64,000 nt of DNA from Caldifarciminota bacterium UBA5631 (GCA_002421425.1 DIJZ01000004.1:12256-76255), one strand, 5' to 3'; positions 25,777-35,064 are shown, counted from the first letter of the stretch. Program-made: numbers and translations. Notes: a model not told the origin generated them from the letters alone.

Positions 25777-26792
25777 AAAACCTCCGGAATGCGCTCAAGC
25801 ACCAATTCCCTTGGAAGCTCATTCAATTTTGACACTATAATCATCCTCAAAAGGGCAATTTCGTTCTTCTTTTTGAAATAGTAAGCGAGTAAGGTTTCAA
25901 CACCAAGGTCTTTTTTTGAAGCTTCTTTTATCAGCCCATTCAGATAATTTGCAAGGTCCCGTTCAATGCGCACGAAATTCCCAACCTTCTGATAAATTGC
26001 ATAACCAGGGGCAATTACTTCATAATAGGGTGTTTGCCTTATCTCATGCAATAATGCATTAAAGTCAGACACCTTAAAAAACAGCTCAGAAGGGAGGAAT
26101 CCACAGGGAAGAAGAACGGCTTTCATAATTCCCGTTCTTTCCATCCGTTCCAGTCTTAAGCAGGTTACTATGTTCTGGAGGTCCGCCTTTATAGAATAAT
26201 ATATTCTTAAGAATTCGATTCTGGATTCACTGCAGAAATACTTGAACATTTCGCGGTCAACTGCTGTATCAATCCGAAAAATTTCCTTTCTCTCATAGAA
26301 AGATGAAATGGCATTTTCATAAGCCCTGGATATAGCCCCGGGGATGGTATCATATTTGCCTGCCTCAAAGGCGTGCTTCATCAAAGTAACTGGATAATAT
26401 GAAAACCTCGAAAATGCACTGGAAAAATCCTTTTCGAAAATAATTGATTTCACATAGACTTTAACATTCAGAAAGTCATAAGGTAACCTCAGGTCCTCTT
26501 CGACCCATGGATCAACGGCAAGTTCAGAAATCAATGAAAGCAACCTCTCATTCTCTCTTCTTAGTAAAACTTCGTAATCACCGGGCTTGTGTATTTCGTT
26601 AAGGTATTTCGAATACTCTGTATCCTGTAGAAGCTTCAGGAGATCTTCAAAATCCTTTGCCGTTGAGAGCCTTTCCAGCCTCACTCTATCCATCAGTTTC
26701 GGCTCTAAAGCTCTCACTCTACCACACGCATAAGCATATTCAGGATTGTCGACTCCAAAGGAAGGATACTTCGAAAAGGGTAGTCTCAGCAT
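25773..26792 (-). CDS. atpC: V-type ATPase subunit C/d
   Basis: A 339-residue helical subunit of the V-ATPase C/AC39 family, which connects the central stalk to the membrane rotor. The opening PEYAYACGRVRALEPKLMD and LNVKVYVKSIIFEKDF are typical of NtpC/AtpC. No Shine-Dalgarno is visible before ATG 26792; the stop of E lies 3 bases upstream, so reinitiation after E is likely. Confidence 0.88.
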   Translation of the reverse strand: MLRLPFSKYPSFGVDNPEYAYACGRVRALEPKLMDRVRLERLSTAKDFEDLLKLLQDTEYSKYLNEIHKPGDYEVLLRRENERLLSLISELAVDPWVEEDLRLPYDFLNVKVYVKSIIFEKDFSSAFSRFSYYPVTLMKHAFEAGKYDTIPGAISRAYENAISSFYERKEIFRIDTAVDREMFKYFCSESRIEFLRIYYSIKADLQNIVTCLRLERMERTGIMKAVLLPCGFLPSELFFKVSDFNALLHEIRQTPYYEVIAPGYAIYQKVGNFVRIERDLANYLNGLIKEASKKDLGVETLLAYYFKKKNEIALLRMIIVSKLNELPRELVLERIPEVL

Positions 26793-26795
26793 ATA

Positions 26796-27371
26796 TCAGT
26801 GGAAAAGAATTTTAGAAACATGTACTTCTGTTTCCTCCTGCAATATCTCCATTATCTTCTCAAGAGAAGCGTCAACTCTAATCTTTGAGCCAATGGCAAG
26901 AAATCCACCTTCAATGTTCGCACGCTTTTGGGAAAGTTTCAGGTTCCATCCTTTATCCCTGTTAATTTTGTCAATAAAATCTGAGGTTATCAGAGTTTCA
27001 TCTTCTGAAATAACGATTTCCTCATCCCCACCAAGGTTCAGGGAATCGAACAGAAATTTCACGATAGATTCATAAATCCTGGAATCCTCCCTCACTCTCC
27101 TGAGAGCTTCCTTGTAAACACCTGAAAGAATTTCCCGTTTTGATTCTGATAGAGCAATATTGGATTTAATCACATAATCTGCAATAAGAGCATTCAGCCT
27201 TTGATTAACTCGTTTCTGTTTCTCTTCCTCACTTTTCTTAAGGATTTCTTTGGATCTTTCCTCCGCTTCTTTGAGTATCCTGTCACGTTCTGCGATAGCT
27301 TTGTCCAGGATCTCCTGTCTCTTTAATTCCGTTTCCTCTTTAATCTTGTTTATAATTTCCTGAAGGCCCAA
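26796..27371 (-). CDS. atpE: V-type ATPase subunit E (peripheral stalk)
   Basis: A 191-residue subunit with a long N-terminal coiled coil (about residues 1-90, rich in Lys and Glu) and a globular C-terminal domain ending near GGFLAIGSKIRVDASLEKI, the pattern of V/A-ATPase E. With subunit H it forms the peripheral stalk. The start is TTG, 5 bases after AAGGGGG. Confidence 0.88.
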   Translation of the reverse strand: MGLQEIINKIKEETELKRQEILDKAIAERDRILKEAEERSKEILKKSEEEKQKRVNQRLNALIADYVIKSNIALSESKREILSGVYKEALRRVREDSRIYESIVKFLFDSLNLGGDEEIVISEDETLITSDFIDKINRDKGWNLKLSQKRANIEGGFLAIGSKIRVDASLEKIMEILQEETEVHVSKILFH

Positions 27372-27381
27372 ATCCGCCCCC

Positions 27382-27852
27382 TTAGATCTTTATGCCCAGA
27401 AGTAAGAAAATAGTAGCCAGAAGTCCCAGAACCGCATAGGTCTCCACGAGACCGGCATAAATCACAGGTTGCATAGAAGCTTCTGGCTTTTTCGCAGCCA
27501 TTTCTACGCCTGCGGTACAAACCTTCCCCTGATGTATAGCAGAGAAGAAACCAAGAAGTGTTATTGGCACTGTGGCAAGAAGTATCTGAAGGCCCTGCAT
27601 TGTATCCAGAGATTTGACCTCTCCCAAAAGACCTACTCTAATAATGACAAGGAGAGCTGAAATGAAGCCATAAAACCCCTGGGTACCCGGAAGAGCAACA
27701 AGCAAAAACAGCCTTCCAAACTTGTCCGGATCCTCTGAAAGCACGCCCGCAGCTGCTCTTGCCGTTGTTCCTACACCTATAGCTGATCCAAGGCCGGGTA
27801 AAAATGTTGCCAGGCCAGCTCCTAGAATTGACAACCAGAGTCCTGTACTCAA
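27382..27852 (-). CDS. atpK: V-type ATPase subunit K (rotor proteolipid), predicted Na+-coupled
   Basis: A 156-residue proteolipid made of two fused hairpins (four membrane helices). It keeps LPGTQG (residues 54-59), Gln108 in HQGKV and Glu137 in GLVETYA. These match the sodium ligands known from Enterococcus hirae NtpK (Leu61, Thr64, Gln65, Gln110, Glu139), so sodium coupling is likely. The first hairpin lacks a carboxylate, as in other duplicated K subunits. The start is TTG, 8 bases after AGGAGG. Confidence 0.93.
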   Translation of the reverse strand: MSTGLWLSILGAGLATFLPGLGSAIGVGTTARAAAGVLSEDPDKFGRLFLLVALPGTQGFYGFISALLVIIRVGLLGEVKSLDTMQGLQILLATVPITLLGFFSAIHQGKVCTAGVEMAAKKPEASMQPVIYAGLVETYAVLGLLATIFLLLGIKI

Positions 27853-27855
27853 TTT

Positions 27856-29826
27856 TTAAACCTCCTGTTTTATATTTTCTGTAATTTCTGTGAACTTTCC
27901 TACCCATCTCAAAGGATCGAAGGGTTTTCCACCATCGTCATAAAATTGCTTGAAAAATTCAACATACTGAAGACGCAATGGGTGTACAATGGAACCAAGA
28001 ATATTGATGAACACGCTAAACAGGTGCCCAAAAATGAAAACGACGGGCGCAAGTACGTACTTTGCCACAGGTATCTGCCATACAAGAAGGGTCAGAATAT
28101 TGATTGCCATAGCGATCCCTGATGAAGTCATACCAAGGGCCATTAAACGAACATAGGAAAGAAGGTCTCCAATAAATCCCACCCCATTGTACACATTGTA
28201 AGCACCTTTGACTATTCTAATTATGAAATTACGGCTTCTTGCTGAACTGAACAACACCATCATACCTATGAAAAATAAAATAAGGATAGTGGTAAGTGCA
28301 TTCAGAAACGGTGAGTTAACTCTACTCGCCAAAGCTGCTTTGTACAGCAAAGATAGAAGGATTATAATCCAGGCCACTGGTTGAGATACGGCACCGATCA
28401 CGTCACCATCCTTAATCCTCTTATATGCATTAACTCCAAGTCCAACCAGAACCTGAACAAATCCAAGGGCAATTGTTAGTCCGAAGAACACCAGCACATC
28501 TTCCATGGGGTCAAAAAGCATGAGTTTCTTTCTGAAGGCATTGAGTTGTGTCCAATTAGCCCTTTCCAGAAAATCTCCAAACCAACCCCCTGTTAACGCT
28601 CCAAATACCATAGAAAGAATCCCTCCTGCAATGAGGATCCAGAGAAGGCCAGCAGAGATCTTAAGTTTCTTCATAATTAAATACGAAAGCACAGCAAGTA
28701 TAAGACCATATGCGGCATCACCAAAGCAAATTCCGAAAAATAGAATAAAAAATGGAGTTATCAACACAGTAGGGTCTGGGTCAGTGACGGAGGGAAGTCC
28801 ATACATCCTTACCAGGCCCTCGAAGGGTTTGAAAGCCTTTTTGTTTTCGATGAACACGGGAGCAGTTTCTCCGTCTAACGGCGCAACAATTTCAAAAAAA
28901 GCGCTCCTGAAATTTGAGAATACTCTTTCTAGCCTTTGAATATCCGATTTCTTCACATAGCCTGTATAATGGGCAATCTGAGATGTCTTCAAGCCCTTAT
29001 TATCAGTAAGCTCCCTGTGAAGCAAACTCTCGTAGTAGTCATGAAGGATAAGCAGCTTTTCGTAATTTCCTGAAATTTTCGCAATCACATCCTTTAAACC
29101 CCTCTTCTCCTCTTCAAGGCGCTTTAGATTCTCTTCAATTCCTTTAAGGATGTCTACAGGTTTACCAAAGTAGCCGTGGAACTCAACCTGTTCAAACTCT
29201 TTCTCCTGAAGGAATGCCCGCGCAGAATCTTCATCGTGCTTGTGATACACCACAACAACGTAAGCACGTTTCCCGTCGTCAGAGCTCAGTTCATAACAAA
29301 GCGGACTATTCTCAAAGAATATCAGGTTTTTCGATGGAACAGATCCTGGGAGAATAACAATATCATCTCCGCTTTTTATTGTCTCCAAATCGTAGTCAAG
29401 ATTAATCCAAGGATAAATGAAATCTCTCTGCGCCTTTAAGTTTGACTCTTCCTGATGTAACTGATTCAATTCCTGCTCGAGGGTCTCAACCTGCAATAAG
29501 AGTGAGCCCGGTTCTACACAATTTGCAATTCTAAAAAATTCTTCTCTTTCAATTTTATGCTTCTGCTCATATAGACTCTCAACAAAACTCTTTTTCCTCG
29601 CGAAAGGCTCAAGAAATTTAATGGCATTCTTGAGTCTCAAAACCACACCCTCAAGGTGGGATTCATACTCTGCCTCTACGGGGTGTGAAGTTTCAAATTC
29701 CTCTCTCAAATCCTGTTTAATTTCGACAAAGTGGAGCAAACCTTCATCCTGAAGGATGGACAACAGTTTTTCCCTTTCAGAATAGTGAACATAAACTGCG
29801 ACCTTTTCAAGCGGTATCTTCGCCAT
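27856..29826 (-). CDS. atpI: V-type ATPase subunit I (a-subunit stator)
   Basis: A 656-residue subunit. The N-terminal half (to about residue 360) is cytoplasmic with long coiled coils that dock the peripheral stalks. The C-terminal half has about seven or eight membrane helices, beginning near DPTVLITPFFILFFGICFGDAAYG. The ion-channel helix retains the essential Arg in LLSYVRLMALGMTSSG. No Shine-Dalgarno is seen; the H stop is one base away (TGA-A-ATG), so translation is probably coupled. Confidence 0.93.
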   Translation of the reverse strand: MAKIPLEKVAVYVHYSEREKLLSILQDEGLLHFVEIKQDLREEFETSHPVEAEYESHLEGVVLRLKNAIKFLEPFARKKSFVESLYEQKHKIEREEFFRIANCVEPGSLLLQVETLEQELNQLHQEESNLKAQRDFIYPWINLDYDLETIKSGDDIVILPGSVPSKNLIFFENSPLCYELSSDDGKRAYVVVVYHKHDEDSARAFLQEKEFEQVEFHGYFGKPVDILKGIEENLKRLEEEKRGLKDVIAKISGNYEKLLILHDYYESLLHRELTDNKGLKTSQIAHYTGYVKKSDIQRLERVFSNFRSAFFEIVAPLDGETAPVFIENKKAFKPFEGLVRMYGLPSVTDPDPTVLITPFFILFFGICFGDAAYGLILAVLSYLIMKKLKISAGLLWILIAGGILSMVFGALTGGWFGDFLERANWTQLNAFRKKLMLFDPMEDVLVFFGLTIALGFVQVLVGLGVNAYKRIKDGDVIGAVSQPVAWIIILLSLLYKAALASRVNSPFLNALTTILILFFIGMMVLFSSARSRNFIIRIVKGAYNVYNGVGFIGDLLSYVRLMALGMTSSGIAMAINILTLLVWQIPVAKYVLAPVVFIFGHLFSVFINILGSIVHPLRLQYVEFFKQFYDDGGKPFDPLRWVGKFTEITENIKQEV

Positions 29827-29827
29827 T

Positions 29828-30133
29828 TCAATAAAGTTTACTGATCAAAAAATCAACTGCTGTATCCTGCTGCTTTTCGGCCCTCTTTCGTAGCTCTGCA
29901 ATTTTCTTGCTGAACTCTTTCTCAAGCTCCTGAATCCTTGACTGTGCGATTGCCCGGGCTTCAGGTTCAACCTGGCTAAGCATCTCTTTTCTTTTGATCT
30001 GAGCGTCTTCGATAATCTTCGAAGCAATTCTGTGAGCTTCTTGAATAATTTTCATCGCTTCTTCCTGGGTTCTTTTGATAGTCTCTTCGGATTCCTTTTC
30101 TGCGGCTTTGATCCTTTTAATAACGTCTTCCAT
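29828..30133 (-). CDS. V-type ATPase subunit H/G (peripheral-stalk coiled coil)
   Basis: A 101-residue, highly charged, almost entirely coiled-coil protein of the NtpF/AhaH type that pairs with subunit E in the peripheral stalk. ATG 30133 is preferred because AGGAGG lies 4 bases upstream; the upstream in-frame ATG at 30148 precedes that site and lies at the predicted transcription start. It is the first gene of the ATPase operon. Confidence 0.85.
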   Translation of the reverse strand: MEDVIKRIKAAEKESEETIKRTQEEAMKIIQEAHRIASKIIEDAQIKRKEMLSQVEPEARAIAQSRIQELEKEFSKKIAELRKRAEKQQDTAVDFLISKLY

Positions 30134-30150
30134 GGAACCTCCTGCCATAT

Positions 30151-30179
30151 ATTTTAATTCAGACTATCAGAAAATGCAA
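30151..30179 (-). promoter_or_regulatory. Promoter of the V-ATPase operon
   Basis: Minus-strand -35 TTGCAT (30174-30179) and -10 TAAAAT (30151-30156) with a 17-base spacer. The predicted transcript starts about 11 bases before the H start codon and contains the AGGAGG site. Confidence 0.6.
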
Positions 30180-30406
30180 AGATACTGCATAAGGAAGCGA
30201 AAATCTGCTTTTGAGCTACTAACTTTCTCTGAACGTTCACCCTTGGAAGTGATATGATAGAGTCATTGCGTACTATTGTGACATATTACCTTGTGGCTCC
30301 CTGTGGCAAAAGGAAGAATTATGTCCACTGAACGGAAAGGACCGAGATAATGAATTGAAAACCTGCACAGTTCAAATTGAAGTTTCCACAACATCAGAAC
30401 ATCTCT
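30180..30406. other. Divergent intergenic region without further recognised feature
   Basis: Between the V-ATPase promoter and the GH57 promoter I see no gene, hairpin terminator or repeat. An in-frame upward extension of the GH57 frame to TTG 30355 exists but lacks coding character. Confidence 0.5.
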
Positions 30407-30435
30407 TTGAATTTTTTAAAACAACCTTCCATAAT
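30407..30435 (+). promoter_or_regulatory. Promoter of the GH57-like gene (leaderless)
   Basis: A -35 TTGAAT (30407-30412) and -10 CATAAT (30430-30435) with a 17-base spacer. The -10 ends exactly 6 bases before ATG 30442, and no Shine-Dalgarno is present, so transcription should start at the start codon. Confidence 0.65.
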
Positions 30436-30441
30436 GATAGT

Positions 30442-33400
30442 ATGTTCAAAGTGATTTTTATATTCCTTATTGGCGGGACTGCAAAAATCGCTTTTTTACA
30501 CCACGGAAACCAGCATTTCTCAGACAACGGAAACTATGCACTACGGCCTGGAGACTATGGATACAACGGCAACTCTTACCACAGAATTCTTGATACCCAT
30601 GAATATTACAATTGCCCGGTGGATATACACATCTCCGGAACTCTCACGCAATCCTTTACGTTCCTGCAGAATGATCGTGGACTAATCCAGCGATTGAAAA
30701 ATAGCAGTTTCGTTTACATCACAGGCGGCACCTATGCTGAACACATAATGCCTTATGTGGATAGTGTAATAAACAGATTTTCACTACGTTATGCAAAGAC
30801 GGTTTATTCAGAAGTCCTGAACGGTAATGGATGGATTGACTATCCCGATGTCCTATGGATTCCGGAAAGGGTGTTTAAATCGGAATCTATGATGCCTTAT
30901 TCTCTGGTAAAAATCCTCAATGAAGAATACGGTAAATTTGATTCTCAGGGAAGATACCTTGCCCCATGTATAGTACTTGACGATAATGTCCACAGCTGGT
31001 ACGCTCATTCATACCCTGATGGGACACCTTGTAACAACTCACGAAAAGTACACATTATGTATGACACTCAGGGTAATTATGTTTACGTCGTTTTCATCCA
31101 GAGGACCGCACGAGATCAAATGGTCTGGAATGATATTTCCAATCCATCAAATCCTCTTCACCAGATGTTAGCAAGTCTCTCCAATGATCCAGACCAGGAA
31201 CAAATAGTCTTATACGGAGATGATTGGGAAAAAGCAGCAGGAGTTGCAGGATGGGATTTTGGCCATCCGGGTGTCCCGGCAACAAGCTACGATTCAAATA
31301 TTAGATTTATCAAGAACCAGAACTGGGTTCAACCTGTCCACATAGCTGAAGTTGTAAAATGGTGGGGCGTTGATAAGCTGTTCGATGCAGATCCCTTAAA
31401 TGACCCCCCAACTATTAACATCCATTATGCTACTTACCAGGAGCTGCACGACTGGACGGGAGGGAGTTACGACAACTGGTATAATAATTTCAAAAACTCT
31501 CAGGCCTGGGGATGCGCTGGAGGGCCCGATTTGAATGGCAATGGAATTAGTGGAGACTACGAAGATGTGTGGAAGTTCGCATGTGAGCAGCTGATGGCCG
31601 CTCCAGATAATGAAATCTCAAAGCTGGGATGGATTACCCTGTCTTCCATGCTTTACGAAACTGCCTGGCATACAGGACCTGGTGGGGAACTCGTGTATTG
31701 GGGAAAGAATTTATGGAACCACACGCGATATGGGGGAATATTTGCTTTCGGCGCTCAGTGGCTAAACACACTCAGATTCCAGGACCATGCTTCAATTGAC
31801 AGCGCAGATCTCGATGCAGATGGAGTTCTCGAATACGCTCTATATAACGACAAAATATGCCTTGTCTTTGACAAACGCGGTGGAAGAGCTCTTTCCGTAT
31901 TTACCGCTGACGGAGAATGCGTGGTGGGTAACCTTATGACAAACTGGAATGGCGAAGGAGACTTTTATGAAGGCGCACATCCTGGAGCTTTCAACGAAAC
32001 ACAGGGAGAAAACTCTTTATTCTCAGTCCAAACAGGTTACCTGGGAGATACGGCAGTCATTACCTTTCAGGAACAGTACAACTGGCGAGGAAGCGCTGAA
32101 TCGGACATACTAAAAACCCTTACCCTTGTTCCAGGAAAAGCATATGTAAAGCTTAGCTACAATTCAAATTATACAAACTGGACAAAAGTTGCAGTTACAC
32201 CTTCCATTTCGAAGCAATTGCAAATAGGATATAATCTTCAACCGCTATATGGAATCAGTCAGAACGGGTGGAGCTATGCAGGTTATGAAAGCCTTTACGA
32301 TTCAACTAAAGCAGTCTTTGTTTATCCATCGGGACAGGGATTAATTTTTAACTTCCTCGGAAGGATGGCTTCAGGTGCAGAATTAATAGAACTGGGAGGC
32401 CGTTCAGGCAGCTATTCTTTCTATTTCTATGCTGGAAAAGGAGACCCTGAAATTGATGTCCCCGGTCCGGGAGACCTTGAAGGGCCAAGGATCTGGAATA
32501 CCACTTTTTCGCCAAATGAAAATATACTTCAAACAGATAGCGTCCTGGTAACTTCCACCATAATGGACCCATCAGGGATCCAGGGGGCGTGGGTAAGATA
32601 TACACACAATAACTGGCAAAGTTACTCCGACCTTCAGATGTTCCCTGACGATGGAAATCTCAGAGATTACAACAACAACGGAGTGGCGGACCCAAATTTG
32701 TATGGAGTTTTTATCCCTCCATATCCAACCGGTACGAGAGTTTTCTTTGCTATTTGTGCCCGGGATGGTTCCACCGCTCACAACGAGTCCTGGGACAATA
32801 ACAATGGCAATAATTACTCATACACTGTCGGATTTCAGGATTTCATTATGGATGGAGAACTGGACAGGATTGCATGGCTCTTCGCTGAAAATCCAGGAAT
32901 GCACCTCTATGGATACTACGACGAAAACCTAAGAAAACTTTACCTTGCCACTGAAGCTGCGGGAAATGCAACCTCCGGACAGTCTGGAAATTTTTTCAAC
33001 GATCACTTCATATTTCTTTCCTTTAATCCATCGACTATGGTGGCCGCGCCATGGGCAAAATCAGGACAAGTAGGAAGATTCCATCTGTTCCTGGCTGACG
33101 AGGACAATAACAACTTCGCAGGGTGGTTTGATTCAACTGGCAATCTGATAAGCGATTCTGTACACTTCCATTGTGCTTCTTCCATTTCAGATCTCGGATA
33201 TCTGGAAGGGGTAGTAGATCTCTCAATTTTCGAAAATCATTATTCACTGGACTCCATATTCATTGCAGTAGGATCTTATGCAACTCAGGATGGGGGTTCT
33301 CTTCAGTGGCAGGTCCCTCGACCGACAAATCCAAATGGGCACATAGAACTTTCAGAATTCTTTATACTGCACTTGAATTCCACAGAAGTCGTCGATTCTT

Positions 33401-33660
33401 TTAACACTCCGAGGGTCGTGCTGAACACAATTGTTATGGAAAATGAGCTTAAGATTCTTCTACTGGGTTCAGAAAATCCTGAGATATTTCTCAGTATCTA
33501 CGATGTATCAGGCAGGCGAGTGCGATTTGCTAAGGTTTCAGCTCAAAAAAAAGAGTCAACGGTATCAGTCTCTTTAAATAACATAAAAGGCGGTGTATAC
33601 TTTTTAGAATGTAAATTTGATGCGAAAGTAATTTTGAAGAAGTTTGTCAAAGTGAGATGA
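30442..33660 (+). CDS. Secreted GH57-like glycoside hydrolase with C-terminal sorting-type domain
   Basis: A 1072-residue exported protein. ATG 30442 is chosen because it gives a signal peptide (MFKVIFIFLIGGTA, about residues 1-14) and follows a promoter by 6 bases; a TTG 87 bases upstream adds an implausible N-terminus. The GH57 motifs are present: HHGNQ (residues 20-24) for the HQP motif, TGGTYAEHIMP (about 94-104), the nucleophile Glu142 in WIPERVF, and the acid/base Asp pair 260-261 in YGDDWEK. This is closest to the 4-alpha-glucanotransferase/alpha-amylase branch. An all-beta region with DLDADGVLEY follows, then a CBM9/DOMON-like module (MDGELDRIAW onward) and a tail with FLSIYDVSGRRV and GGVYFLE, resembling a type IX secretion sorting domain. 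Substrate and surface anchoring are inferred. Confidence 0.78.
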   Translation: MFKVIFIFLIGGTAKIAFLHHGNQHFSDNGNYALRPGDYGYNGNSYHRILDTHEYYNCPVDIHISGTLTQSFTFLQNDRGLIQRLKNSSFVYITGGTYAEHIMPYVDSVINRFSLRYAKTVYSEVLNGNGWIDYPDVLWIPERVFKSESMMPYSLVKILNEEYGKFDSQGRYLAPCIVLDDNVHSWYAHSYPDGTPCNNSRKVHIMYDTQGNYVYVVFIQRTARDQMVWNDISNPSNPLHQMLASLSNDPDQEQIVLYGDDWEKAAGVAGWDFGHPGVPATSYDSNIRFIKNQNWVQPVHIAEVVKWWGVDKLFDADPLNDPPTINIHYATYQELHDWTGGSYDNWYNNFKNSQAWGCAGGPDLNGNGISGDYEDVWKFACEQLMAAPDNEISKLGWITLSSMLYETAWHTGPGGELVYWGKNLWNHTRYGGIFAFGAQWLNTLRFQDHASIDSADLDADGVLEYALYNDKICLVFDKRGGRALSVFTADGECVVGNLMTNWNGEGDFYEGAHPGAFNETQGENSLFSVQTGYLGDTAVITFQEQYNWRGSAESDILKTLTLVPGKAYVKLSYNSNYTNWTKVAVTPSISKQLQIGYNLQPLYGISQNGWSYAGYESLYDSTKAVFVYPSGQGLIFNFLGRMASGAELIELGGRSGSYSFYFYAGKGDPEIDVPGPGDLEGPRIWNTTFSPNENILQTDSVLVTSTIMDPSGIQGAWVRYTHNNWQSYSDLQMFPDDGNLRDYNNNGVADPNLYGVFIPPYPTGTRVFFAICARDGSTAHNESWDNNNGNNYSYTVGFQDFIMDGELDRIAWLFAENPGMHLYGYYDENLRKLYLATEAAGNATSGQSGNFFNDHFIFLSFNPSTMVAAPWAKSGQVGRFHLFLADEDNNNFAGWFDSTGNLISDSVHFHCASSISDLGYLEGVVDLSIFENHYSLDSIFIAVGSYATQDGGSLQWQVPRPTNPNGHIELSEFFILHLNSTEVVDSFNTPRVVLNTIVMENELKILLLGSENPEIFLSIYDVSGRRVRFAKVSAQKKESTVSVSLNNIKGGVYFLECKFDAKVILKKFVKVR

Positions 33661-34253
33661 AAAAGAATATACCGAATCTGATTACAATACTCAGGGTGCT
33701 TCTTAGTTTCTTAACGCTGTTTTTACTGGATCAAGCAAGGTACACAACCACGTTTTTAGCGTGTATTTTCATTGTGGTAATAATATTCACCGACTTTCTG
33801 GATGGCTTCCTGGCAAGAAAGTTTGGAGTAGAATCAGAAATAGGTGCAATTCTCGATATCACCGGTGACAGGATTGTTGAATTCATTTTCTGGATATTCT
33901 TTGCAGTAAAAGGCCTTCTATCTTTCTGGTTTCCTGTCATTGTAATTTCAAGGGATGTACTTGTTGACACGGTGAGGCAATCTGCCTTCAAACAGGGCGT
34001 AAAACCTTACGAAATTCACTCTAATAAGATTGCAAGGTTTGTTGTAACATCAGGGTATTTCAGGACAGGCTACGCACTTGCAAAAGCCGTTGCGTTTACC
34101 CTTCTTGGAATAGATCTGCTCACCATTCATGGAAAATTGAACTTTTCAATTCACTCAGTTGCACTTGGGTTTGCCTGGCTTGCACTGATTATATGCCTTG
34201 TACGTGGACTTCCTGTAATTCTTGAAGCATGGCCTTATCTGAAAAACAAATGA
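33657..34253 (+). CDS. CDP-alcohol phosphatidyltransferase (PgsA-like)
   Basis: A 198-residue membrane enzyme. It contains the complete signature D46-x2-D49-G50-x2-A53-R54-x8-G63-x3-D67-x3-D71 that binds CDP-alcohol and metal, within about six hydrophobic segments. The closest assignment is CDP-diacylglycerol-glycerol-3-phosphate phosphatidyltransferase, but other alcohol acceptors cannot be excluded. It begins in an ATGA overlap with the GH57 gene and ends in an ATGA overlap with a HAD phosphatase, which may perform the next step (phosphatidylglycerophosphate to phosphatidylglycerol). Confidence 0.85.
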   Translation: MKKNIPNLITILRVLLSFLTLFLLDQARYTTTFLACIFIVVIIFTDFLDGFLARKFGVESEIGAILDITGDRIVEFIFWIFFAVKGLLSFWFPVIVISRDVLVDTVRQSAFKQGVKPYEIHSNKIARFVVTSGYFRTGYALAKAVAFTLLGIDLLTIHGKLNFSIHSVALGFAWLALIICLVRGLPVILEAWPYLKNK

Positions 34254-34876
34254 ATAAGGCCTGCTTCTTTGATTTAGACGGTACGTTGATTCCAAACCCA
34301 TCATCAGAAAGCAGACTACTCGTAACTCTTTTCAAGAAGTTCTGCTTTTCTCCATCCGGTTTAGTAATATGGTTCCTGGAGTCCCTATTTCGCTACAGAA
34401 ACTTTAAGAATTCGAAGGCCTACTATCAGGGGATTAAGCTCAGGCCTCTGCAGATAGTGATTCAGCGAAAGCTTAAGAGTTTTGAGAATTTCTTATCAAA
34501 GAAAGCCCTCGAATATCTCCAGGAAAAGAGAAAGGAGGAATTTCAATTATTTCTGATAACTGGAACTCCACATTTTATTGCTGAGGCAATCAATTCAATA
34601 CTTAATTTCAATGGAGTGTTTTCATCTAATCTCGAAGTACGCCACGGAAAGCTTACCGGACGTATTATTTCAACAATTCCGTACGGGAAAAACAAAGCTA
34701 AAATAGTACGGAAGCTTGCTGAAGAACAGAATATCGACCTTAAAGAGTCTATCTCCTTTGGAGATTCTTACAACGACCTTCATTTTCTGAAAATGACCGG
34801 AACGTGCTATGCAGTGAATCCTGATGCGAGATTGAAACGGTTCATTCCTCCGGAAAATATCCTTACGTGGGATTAG
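34250..34876 (+). CDS. HAD superfamily (subclass IB) phosphatase
   Basis: A 208-residue hydrolase starting MNKACFFDLDGT. HAD motif I is DLDGT (residues 8-12), motif II is LITGTP, and motif III/IV is a Lys followed by FGDSYNDLHFL. A cap insertion lies between motifs I and II, as in the SerB/PgpC group. Given its ATGA overlap with a PgsA-like gene, phosphatidylglycerophosphate is a plausible substrate, since E. coli PgpC is also a HAD-IB enzyme; this is inference from context. An earlier in-frame ATG at 34229 would give seven extra residues inside the previous gene. Confidence 0.8.
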   Translation: MNKACFFDLDGTLIPNPSSESRLLVTLFKKFCFSPSGLVIWFLESLFRYRNFKNSKAYYQGIKLRPLQIVIQRKLKSFENFLSKKALEYLQEKRKEEFQLFLITGTPHFIAEAINSILNFNGVFSSNLEVRHGKLTGRIISTIPYGKNKAKIVRKLAEEQNIDLKESISFGDSYNDLHFLKMTGTCYAVNPDARLKRFIPPENILTWD

Positions 34877-35064
34877 ACTAATAATTTCCTTTTGCAACCT
34901 GTTTACAAGTTAGAAAGAGCTATTCCTCACTTTATACCGAATATGAACCGTTTGCACTAATTAAGGGAGTCTAAAAACTAATTGATTCTTAACTCGTGCC
35001 AATTTAACGATTTCTCTGAGTCTTTTTACCAGTGCAGTGGTACGTCGAAGAAATCTTACAGCAG

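Noticed and set aside
30355..30441. Upstream extension of the GH57 frame from TTG 30355
   Set aside because: The extra 29 residues hide the signal peptide, and the promoter with its -10 ends 6 bases before ATG 30442, so this stretch would be untranscribed.
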